Below, in pieces: positions 9,451-16,316 of a DNA stretch of 64,000 nt; within the stretch, counting starts at the first letter, position 1, and each line of letters begins with the position of its first letter. The DNA comes from Kitasatospora aureofaciens (GTDB lineage: Bacteria; Actinomycetota; Actinomycetes; Streptomycetales; Streptomycetaceae). A program made the position numbers and the translations under genes. The stretch covers positions 124,001 to 188,000 of the forward strand of contig NZ_JAHTKP010000001.1 of assembly GCF_019192735.1 (NCBI RefSeq), written 5' to 3'. Under the pieces are notes generated by a model, which was not told the DNA's origin, made no database searches, and saw only the letters and a program-made list of their open reading frames with translations.

Positions 9451-11175
9451 ATGGCTAACCTGGAAGAGCTGCTGGGTCAGCGGCTCAAGTCGGCGTTCGA
9501 GGCAGTGGCGGGAACTTCCGTGGACCCCCTCGTCCGACGATCCCAGCACGCACACTTCCAGTCCGACGCCGCCCTACCCCTCGTCCGCAAGATCGGCGGC
9601 AACCCGCGCGAGATCGCCGCGCAGGTGGTCGCAAAGGCCAAGCTCGACGACCTGTGCTCGTCCGTGGAGATCTCCGGGCCGGGTTTCATCAACCTGACCA
9701 TCTCCGACGACGTCCTCGGCCAGTTGCTGGCCGATACGCTCGATGACGACCGCCTGGGCGTTTCGCAGGTCGAGGCCCCCGAGACGATCACTATCGACTA
9801 CTCGGCCCCGAACGCCGCCAAGGAGATGCACGTCGGTCACCTCCGGTCGACGATCATCGGCGACGCCGCCGTACGCCTGCTCGAATGGCAGGGTCACACG
9901 GTGATCCGCCAGAACCACATCGGAGAGTGGGGCACGCCGTTCGGCATGCTCGTCGAACACCTCCTGGACATCGGCGAGTCCGAGGCCGCCCACGAGCTGT
10001 CCGTAGGTGACCTCAACGGCTTCTACCGGGCCGCTCGCACGAAGTTCGACGCCGACGAGACCTTCAAGGACCGGGCCCGCAAGCGCGTGGTTCTGCTGCA
10101 GAGTGGGGACGAGACTACGCTGCGCCTGTGGCGCACCCTGGTCGACGAGTCGAAGAAGTACTTCCTCACCGTCTACAGCACGTTGGGCGTGCGCCTGAAC
10201 GAGGATGACTTCTTCGGGGAGAGCTACTACAACGACCAGCTCCAGTCGGTTCTGGACGAGTTGGACGAGCTCGGGCTGCTCCGTGACAGTGAAGGCGCCA
10301 AGTGCGTCTTCCCCGGCGACTACCTCAACCGCAACGGCGACCCGCTGCCGATCATCGTCCAGAAGGGCGACGGCGGGTTCGGCTACGGCGCCACAGACCT
10401 TGCCACCATCCGGCATCGCCTAAGGAACCTGCACGCCACCCGGCTGCTCTACGTCGTTGGTCTGCCCCAGCACCAGCACCTCGAGATGGTCTATGAGACG
10501 GCCCGCGAGGCCGGCTGGCTCGCCCCGCCGGCCCGTGCCGAGCACATCGGCCATGGCTCGATCCTCGGCAGTGACGGCAAGATGCTGCGCACCCGCGCCG
10601 GCATCTCCGTCAAGCTCGTCGACCTCCTGGAGGAGGCGATCATCCGGGCCTCTGCCGTCATCGCGGAGAAGAACCCGGAGCTGGACGAGGAGACCCGTGC
10701 CGCCGTTGCGCGGGCTGTGGGGATCGGCGCGGTCAAGTACTCCGATCTGTCGACCGACCGCCTCAAGGACTATGTCTTCGACTACGACCGGATGCTCTCG
10801 TTCGAGGGCAACACCGCCCCCTACCTGCAATACGCTCGGGCCCGGATCTGCTCGATCTTCCGGCGCGCCGGGATCGCGCCCGACCGCACCATCGACACAC
10901 TGGTCATCGCGGAGCCGGCCGAGCGTGCCCTGGCACTGGAGCTGCTCGGCTTCGGCACCCTGATCTCCGAGGTCGCAGAGAACCTGGAGTTCCACCGGCT
11001 CGCGCACTACCTCTACGGGCTGGCCAGCACCTTCACGTCGTTCTACGAGAAGTGCCACGTGCTCCGTGCCGAGGGTGACATCCGGCAAAGCCGCTTGGCG
11101 CTGTGCGACCTCACCGCGCGCACCTTGGCGCTCGGCCTGGAACTGCTCGGGATCGACGCGCCCAACCAGATGTGA
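9451..11175 (+). CDS. argS: Arginyl-tRNA synthetase
   Basis: This 574-residue class I synthetase would charge tRNA-Arg. An N-terminal additional (Arg_tRNA_N) domain spans roughly residues 1-90. The HIGH motif is AKEMHVGHLRST near residues 123-134. The KMSKS position reads DGKMLRTRAG near residue 375, the degenerate form usual in ArgRS. The C-terminal DALR anticodon-binding domain ends in the typical LLGIDAPNQM. No Shine-Dalgarno sequence is visible before the ATG. An 18-bp perfect hairpin terminator follows 54 bp after the stop. Isolation from housekeeping neighbours and the synthetase-rich setting suggest a secondary copy, but this cannot be proved here. Confidence 0.92.
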   Translation: MANLEELLGQRLKSAFEAVAGTSVDPLVRRSQHAHFQSDAALPLVRKIGGNPREIAAQVVAKAKLDDLCSSVEISGPGFINLTISDDVLGQLLADTLDDDRLGVSQVEAPETITIDYSAPNAAKEMHVGHLRSTIIGDAAVRLLEWQGHTVIRQNHIGEWGTPFGMLVEHLLDIGESEAAHELSVGDLNGFYRAARTKFDADETFKDRARKRVVLLQSGDETTLRLWRTLVDESKKYFLTVYSTLGVRLNEDDFFGESYYNDQLQSVLDELDELGLLRDSEGAKCVFPGDYLNRNGDPLPIIVQKGDGGFGYGATDLATIRHRLRNLHATRLLYVVGLPQHQHLEMVYETAREAGWLAPPARAEHIGHGSILGSDGKMLRTRAGISVKLVDLLEEAIIRASAVIAEKNPELDEETRAAVARAVGIGAVKYSDLSTDRLKDYVFDYDRMLSFEGNTAPYLQYARARICSIFRRAGIAPDRTIDTLVIAEPAERALALELLGFGTLISEVAENLEFHRLAHYLYGLASTFTSFYEKCHVLRAEGDIRQSRLALCDLTARTLALGLELLGIDAPNQM

Positions 11176-11229
11176 CGCGGTTGCCCCATCGGCTACCGCA
11201 GTGGGGCAGGACACCAGTTGAGCAGCCCC

Positions 11230-11270
11230 GTCGAGGAGTACGACCGGCACCACCGGTCGTACTCCTCGAC
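11230..11270 (+). terminator. 18-bp hairpin terminator after argS
   Basis: GTCGAGGAGTACGACCGG and its exact complement flank a 5-nt loop (CACCA). The length and perfection make it a very strong stem-loop, able to act on both strands. Confidence 0.75.
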
Positions 11271-11527
11271 GCTTTCCACCCCGTAGTCGAGCGCCGCACG
11301 GTAGACGTCGACCACCGGCAGGCCTCGCCCCGCTCCAACAGCGCCTCCTTGAGAAGCAGGATGGCGGCCCGCGTCACGTCGTCCAGGGCCGAGCGCATCA
11401 GCTCAACAAGGTCGGCGGATCTGGGGCCGTCGTAGTCGGCGGCCAGTAGCCACATCTGTACAGCCCATGACACCCCCCTGGTGGTGATATCGGAGTTCCC
11501 AGCCGAGCCCCGCGTCAGCCTCGCCAA
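11271..11527 (-). pseudogene. Decayed ORF fragment of unknown family
   Basis: The minus strand reads SADLVELMRSALDDVTRAAI then LLLKEALLERGE. After a one-frame slip it continues LPVVDVYRAALDYGVESVEE. The amphipathic, protein-like composition across the slip suggests a decayed gene. I do not recognise the family. Confidence 0.35.
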
Positions 11528-11535
11528 CAGCGTTG

Positions 11536-12105
11536 ATGTGTGCCCCGGTAGCGAGCATCGGGTCGGTCGAGGTGTTCGACTACCAGGTCGTCTACGTTCC
11601 CTCCCTCCTGCAGACCGAGAACTACGCCCGCGCGGTCACCGCCGTCGGCTTCGCCGCACTCGGCCCTGCCCAGATCGACAGCCTCGTCGAAGTCAGGATG
11701 CGCCGCCAGCGCCGCGTCCAGCACGAGGCCGAGCCCCTGCGGTTCTCCGGCGTGATCACCCAGGCGGCCCTCGAATTCCACGTCGGCGGCCCCGCCGTCC
11801 AGATCGCCCAGCTGCGCCACCTCCGCGCGATGATGGCCCTGCCCAATGTCGATCTTCGTGTGATCCCGTTCAGCAAGGGCGAGGAAGGAACACTGACCGG
11901 GGCGTTCAGCACCTTCACGAACGAAGGGCAGAAGGCACCGGAAGCTGCGTTCGCGGAGGCCGTGACTGGTAGCGTCTTCGTTGACGATGCACTGGGTCTG
12001 CGGCGTCTACTCCGCCTGTCCAACTACCTCGCCGACGCAGCCCTCAGCGTCAACGAGAGCCTCGACCTGATCGAGCAGACCGAGAGAAAACTGGCATCAG
12101 AATGA
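11536..12105 (+). CDS. DUF5753 regulatory protein lacking its HTH domain
   Basis: The protein (about 189 residues) matches the C-terminal DUF5753 half of Streptomyces XRE-family regulators: YVPSLLQTENYARAV, then RMRRQRRV, then LDLIEQTERKLASE. The N-terminal helix-turn-helix that normally precedes this half is absent, so the gene is either 5'-truncated or a stand-alone effector domain. Its stop overlaps the next start as ATGA, and two DUF397-type ORFs follow. This is the usual WhiJ/BldB-like regulator cassette order. Confidence 0.65.
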   Translation: MCAPVASIGSVEVFDYQVVYVPSLLQTENYARAVTAVGFAALGPAQIDSLVEVRMRRQRRVQHEAEPLRFSGVITQAALEFHVGGPAVQIAQLRHLRAMMALPNVDLRVIPFSKGEEGTLTGAFSTFTNEGQKAPEAAFAEAVTGSVFVDDALGLRRLLRLSNYLADAALSVNESLDLIEQTERKLASE

Positions 12106-12332
12106 TCAATGCAACGGAGCTGTACGCGGCCCCCCTCACCGGAGCCAGCTGACACAAGAGCACGTACACGGCCAACAACGGCCAGTGCGTGGAGCTTGCC
12201 CCGGTGCCGACGCTCCCTGCAGTCGCGATCCGCGACTCGAAGAACCTCCAGATCGAGCCGATCAGGACCAGCAACCAGTCGATGCGGGACTTCGCCGCTG
12301 CTCTCCTCGTCGGCGGGCTGGTCGCGGTATGA
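12102..12332 (+). pseudogene. DUF397-family small protein with in-frame TGA
   Basis: The frame starts at ATG 12102 (MINATELYAAPLTGAS). It meets TGA at 12150-12152, exactly where DUF397 proteins carry the conserved Trp (TGG), then continues HKSTYTANNGQCVELAPVP to a stop at 12330-12332. Everything except this one codon fits DUF397. A single G-to-A change is the simplest explanation. Overlap-type starts on both sides show it was part of a coupled cassette. Confidence 0.7.
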
Positions 12333-12592
12333 ACCACCCCGCAGGAACTGCCAAGGCGGCCCTCTACGCCCTCGACCTCAGCACCGTGGTGTGGCTGGCG
12401 GCGCCCGGCAGCGATCCGGCCGACCGCCTGGAAGTAGCGTTCCTCCCAGAGGGCGCCGTGGCCCTTCGGCACTCGGCCAACCCGGACACCGTCCTGCGAT
12501 ACGACGCCCAGGAGTGGAAGGCTTTCCTGCTGGGTCTCGCCGACGGCGAGTTCGACGCCGATATGAGGCTCGTTCCGGCATCTGCGGCATAG
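12329..12592 (+). CDS. DUF397-like small protein
   Basis: This encodes 87 residues. The segment LEVAFLPEGAVALRHSANPD, then WKAFLLGLADGEFD, matches the DUF397 pattern (VRDS-like strand, then WxxF and GEFD). Such proteins pair with DUF5753/XRE regulators and are thought to act as antagonists or partners in developmental control. It overlaps the damaged DUF397 ORF upstream by ATGA. Confidence 0.65.
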   Translation: MNHPAGTAKAALYALDLSTVVWLAAPGSDPADRLEVAFLPEGAVALRHSANPDTVLRYDAQEWKAFLLGLADGEFDADMRLVPASAA

Positions 12593-12776
12593 CCAACCGC
12601 GACGGCTGACGCTTGGCCGGCCGTGTCGGTCGGCTGAGTGAAGCGGGGTCACCAGGGCCAGCCGAACGGGCGGCCAGCACTTCACACCGCCGAACGAGCG
12701 GCGATCACTCCCGGAAACTATGCCGTGAGCACCGTGCGTCTGGTCGTGGACCTGAACGTGCCGTACCGTCCACGGA

Positions 12777-13670
12777 GTGGCGAGGACATTGCGGTTGGCG
12801 GTCGCGCAGAGCACGGTGCCGGAAGACCCCACTGAGCGACGAGCACTGCGGGCGGCCGGGCAAGAGATCCGGGCCCTGATGGTCAAGGCCGCCGGGGTGG
12901 GCGCGCGGCTGGTCCAGTTCCCTGAGGGGGCGCTCGTCTACCCGAGCAAGCACGTGATGGCGGCCGGGCCAGCCGGCAGCCTGGTTCCGGCCGACTGGAG
13001 CCGCGCGGCGTGGGATGTACTGCGCGAGGAAGCGGACTCGATCGCCGCGCTGGCGGGGGAACTCGGCCTGTGGACGGTGTTCGGGTCGATCCACCCGCTC
13101 ACGCCGCCGAATCGGCCGCACAACAGCCTCTACGTCATCTCCGACCGCGGCTGCCTGGTCGCACGGTATGACAAACGCTTCCTCTCGGACACTGAGGTCT
13201 CCTTCCTATACTCCCCGGGACAGCAGCCGCTCGTCTTCGAGGTGGACGGCATCCGGTTCGGCAGCGCCCTGTGCATCGAGGCCAACTTCCCGGAAGTGTT
13301 CGCCGAGTACGAGCGCATGGACGTCGACTGCGTCCTGCTGTCGGTGATGGTGGACAACGCGCCCCGGGCTCGCGTCGCCCAGGCGTACGGGACGATCTAC
13401 AGCTACTGGCTCGGCTACTCCGTCCCGGCGCAGTTCAGCACCACGGTACCCGCCGGGATCGTGGGGCCCGGTGGACGGTGGCTGGCTCGCTGTCCTGCGG
13501 ATGGCAATCCCGCCCTCGCGGTCGCGGACATCGACCTCGACTCGCAGGACAGGGACATCGAGACCGCCATTCGCTACGCCCGCCCGTGGCGACGTATAGC
13601 CCGAGCTGGGCTCTACGATCAACGGATCCCCGCCGACGACCCCCGCAGCGACGCCCGCACGACCTTCTGA
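12777..13670 (+). CDS. Nitrilase-superfamily carbon-nitrogen hydrolase
   Basis: This encodes 297 residues from GTG 12777. The Glu-Lys-Cys triad is visible at E50 (QFPEGAL), K133 (YDKRFL) and C166 (SALCIEANFPE). Cytoplasmic; the superfamily hydrolyses amides, N-carbamoyl groups or nitriles. The acceptor here is unknown. The HNSLYV and PGQQPLVFEVDGIRFG segments are typical of amidase branches. It stands alone between the DUF397 cassette and a TrmH remnant. Confidence 0.85.
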   Translation: MARTLRLAVAQSTVPEDPTERRALRAAGQEIRALMVKAAGVGARLVQFPEGALVYPSKHVMAAGPAGSLVPADWSRAAWDVLREEADSIAALAGELGLWTVFGSIHPLTPPNRPHNSLYVISDRGCLVARYDKRFLSDTEVSFLYSPGQQPLVFEVDGIRFGSALCIEANFPEVFAEYERMDVDCVLLSVMVDNAPRARVAQAYGTIYSYWLGYSVPAQFSTTVPAGIVGPGGRWLARCPADGNPALAVADIDLDSQDRDIETAIRYARPWRRIARAGLYDQRIPADDPRSDARTTF

Positions 13671-13739
13671 GCCCGAGCCGCCACCGGAACCGTTCGGTTC
13701 TCCTGCCCACCTCACTCCTACGGTCTGATCGTGACCGTA

Positions 13740-13936
13740 AGCGCGAGGTCGTGGACGGCCAGATGCTCGCGGCCAGCAGTCTCGGGCTGAGCAACTTGTA
13801 GCGGGACCTGTGCGACTACACAGTGACCATCCCGATGACCGGGGCAGCCCGCTCGCTGAATGCGGCGAGTGCGGCGATCGCGGTCCTGTACGAGGCTTTC
13901 CGGCAGCGGATCGCCGCCGGGAAGCACTCACGATGA
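13740..13936 (+). pseudogene. TrmH/SpoU-family RNA methyltransferase remnant
   Basis: The frame RDLCDYTVTIPMTGAARSLN followed by AASAAIAVLYEAFRQR resembles the C-terminal knot motif of SpoU 2'-O-methyltransferases (IPM.G...SLN..VA...LYE..RQR). A stop codon at 13799-13801 separates it from the upstream piece DGQMLAASSLGLSNL. The N-terminal part is missing. The remaining 13937-14043 holds nothing I can assign. Confidence 0.5.
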
Positions 13937-14043
13937 CCGAGGACAGGCCCAGGTGCTGCCCGTGATGGCACACGTCACGGCGATCGTGTGGTGGCTCCAG
14001 CGGTCAATGGCGGTGCGCCGCAGGTCTTCGGCACCTGTAACGA

Positions 14044-14811
14044 TCAACGCGGTGTCATGGGGATCAGCCGATCGGTCTTGAGCCACGGGCGCAGGACCTC
14101 AGGGACGGTGACTGTCCCGTCCGGCTGCTGGTGTTGCTCGAGCAATGCGGGGAGCAGGCGGCTGGTGGCCAGGCCCGAGGCGTTGATCGTGTGCACGTAC
14201 GCGGCTTTGCCGCCGGTGGCCGGGCGGTAGCGGATGTTGCCGCGTCGGGCCTGGTAGTCGCGTGCGCTGCTGACCGAGCTGACCTCGACGTAGGCACCGA
14301 TGCTCGGCAGCCAGACCTCGACGTCGAAGGTCTTGGCCATCGCCGCGCTGGTGTCGCCCGCCGCCAGCCGAGTTACCCGGTAGTGCAGACCGAGTGCGCC
14401 GACCAGTTCCTCGGCCTTGACGAGCAGTTCCTGGTGCGCGGCATCCGAGGTGTCAGGGCGGGTGAAGTGGACCAGCTCGACCTTGTCGAACTGGTGGCCG
14501 CGCAGGGTGCCGCGCTCGGTGCTGCGGTAGCCGCCGATCTCCCGTCGGTAGCAGGGTGAGTAGGCGAAGTACCGTCGGGGCAGCTCCGGTTCGGGTAGCG
14601 CCTCGTCGCGGTGAAGGCTGATCAGCGCCGTCTCTGCGGTGGGCAGCAGGAAGCGCTGGGGCCCGGCTGGCTCTTGCTCGATTGCGAAGACGTCGTCGGC
14701 GAACTTGGGGAACTGGCCTGCGGTGTAGCCAGCCTGGTAGGTCAGCAAGTGCGGCGGCAGGATGAACTCGTAGCCGTCACGGAGGTGGGTCTCGACGAAG
14801 AAGTTGAGGGA
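14044..14811 (-). pseudogene. serS: Seryl-tRNA synthetase, N-terminally truncated
   Basis: About 255 codons of the catalytic core are intact: LNFFVETHLRDGYEFILPPH, motif 2 (YRREIGGYRSTERGTLRGHQ), the serine pocket strand FDVEVWLPSIGAYVEVSS, and motif 3 near SGLATSRLLPALLEQHQQ. The whole tRNA-binding coiled-coil arm (normally ~100-110 residues) and the first part of the core are missing. The kinase gene on the other strand starts at 14939 and leaves no room for them. It is probably inactive as a full SerRS. An alternative is a dedicated truncated protein starting at the internal ATG 14748. Confidence 0.8.
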
Positions 14812-14938
14812 CCTCGGCGCGCGGCTGGCGTGCCGGGGAGACCCGGGGGATCATTGGGGAACTCCAGCACACGCGACGGGCGCCATCACGCGCTTATCTC
14901 AGTGGCGCATGGGAGCGTTGCGACGGCAGCATGACCCC

Positions 14939-15925
14939 ATGCCGAGCACAGTGACGCCAAGACCGCAGTACACCTCCACGGCAGCCCGCCCGAGCTGGCC
15001 GCAGCTGCCGGCGGCCGTAAGGGCGATCGTGGAGCAACGGTTGGGAGGTGCCGCGAGCTCCGGCCCGAGCGCGGGCGGAGGCTTCACACCCGGCTTCGCA
15101 GCCGTCGTGCAGGGCCAGCACAGCACCCAGTTCGTGAAGGCCATCGATGGCAGCACCTACCCGGGCCTGGCCGACAACTACCGGCGAGAAGCCGAGATCA
15201 ATGCAGCCCTGCCCGTCGGTGTGCCAGCTCCCCGCATACGCTGGGTGCACGAGGCCCCGGACGGCTGGGTCGTCCTCGGCATCGACGCTGTCACCGGTGC
15301 GCGCATGCCCGCCGACCCCTGGCAGCCGGCCGAACTTGCCGCCGTCCTCGCGGCCTGCTCCCGTACGGCCGAGCTGCTGGCCGAACCCGACGACAAGCTC
15401 CTCGACCAGGGCCTGCGGCCCCTCTCGGACGAGGTGACGTTCGAGAGCTGGCGCCAGGCCGCCGCCGGACTGGTTGCGACCGATGCGCTGCCGGCCTGGT
15501 TCCCGCCCCGCCTTGTCGCCCCGCTCGCAGAGCTGGAGAGCACCTGGATCGAGGCGACCGCCGGCAACTCCGTCCTCCACCACGACCTGCGACGCGACAA
15601 CCTCCTGCTGGACCAGGTGAACCAGGTGTGGATCTGCGACTGGAACTGGCCGTGCCTCGGCGCGAGCTGGCTCGACAGCACGCTCCTTCTGGCCACCGCG
15701 CACGCCGACGGCCACGATGCGACCGGCCTGTTCATCGACTACCCACCCGCCCGCGATGTCGACGCCGAGCAGCTCGACGCCGCGCTGGCTGGCCTATGTG
15801 GGTACTTCCTCTTCTCCGGCACCCAGCCCGCGCCGACGGGAAGCCCAGCACTTCGTCATCACCAGACCTGGTGCGGCGAGGTCGTCCTGCGCTGGCTCGC
15901 ACAGCGGCGCCTATGGCGAATCTGA
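14939..15925 (+). CDS. APH-family phosphotransferase, paralogue 2
   Basis: This encodes 328 residues from ATG 14939 (MPSTVTPRPQYTSTAARPSW). The catalytic loop is HHDLRRDN and the metal site CDWNWP. It aligns without large gaps to the kinase at 6727, including the start and the HQTWCGEVVLRWL end, so one arose by duplication or both came from related islands. It is divergent from the truncated SerRS. The substrate is unknown. Confidence 0.78.
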   Translation: MPSTVTPRPQYTSTAARPSWPQLPAAVRAIVEQRLGGAASSGPSAGGGFTPGFAAVVQGQHSTQFVKAIDGSTYPGLADNYRREAEINAALPVGVPAPRIRWVHEAPDGWVVLGIDAVTGARMPADPWQPAELAAVLAACSRTAELLAEPDDKLLDQGLRPLSDEVTFESWRQAAAGLVATDALPAWFPPRLVAPLAELESTWIEATAGNSVLHHDLRRDNLLLDQVNQVWICDWNWPCLGASWLDSTLLLATAHADGHDATGLFIDYPPARDVDAEQLDAALAGLCGYFLFSGTQPAPTGSPALRHHQTWCGEVVLRWLAQRRLWRI

Positions 15926-16065
15926 CGTTTGGTCACAACCGATGCTTGAATGACAGATTACTGCCGATCTGCTGGCAGGCTCAGGCAGCCCGTTCTACGC
16001 TCAAGCCTTCGAACGCCACCCGGGAACCGCCCTCACCGGGCGCCCAACCTCGAGGAGGGCACCGA

Positions 16066-16269
16066 ATGGACCCACAAGCTCCGCCTGCGGATGCACCCGC
16101 GGCGCAGATTCACGACGCGCTGGCGGCCTTCATCGAGAGTGACCGCTTCGCGTGCGTGGGCGCCAAGAATGCGCTCGCTCGCGAGACCGTTACCCACCAC
16201 CACTACGCGATGTTGGGAACAAGGGCAGTACTCAAGTGTATGTCTTGGCGCATTTCAACTCACCTGTGA
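16066..16269 (+). pseudogene. YqcI/YcgG-like N-terminal fragment
   Basis: A good ribosome-binding site (GAGGAGGGC) precedes ATG 16066. The product MDPQAPPADAPAAQIHDALA continues ESDRFACVGAKNALARET, like the heads of YqcI/YcgG family proteins. After about 55 residues the likeness ends and a stop follows at 16267. The break lies just before the biosynthetic operon, so it probably marks the left insertion junction of that cluster. Confidence 0.5.
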
Positions 16270-16316
16270 AACAGCATGCTTGACGGTCATAGCTCGTGAG
16301 GGGTGATCTTGGGAAC

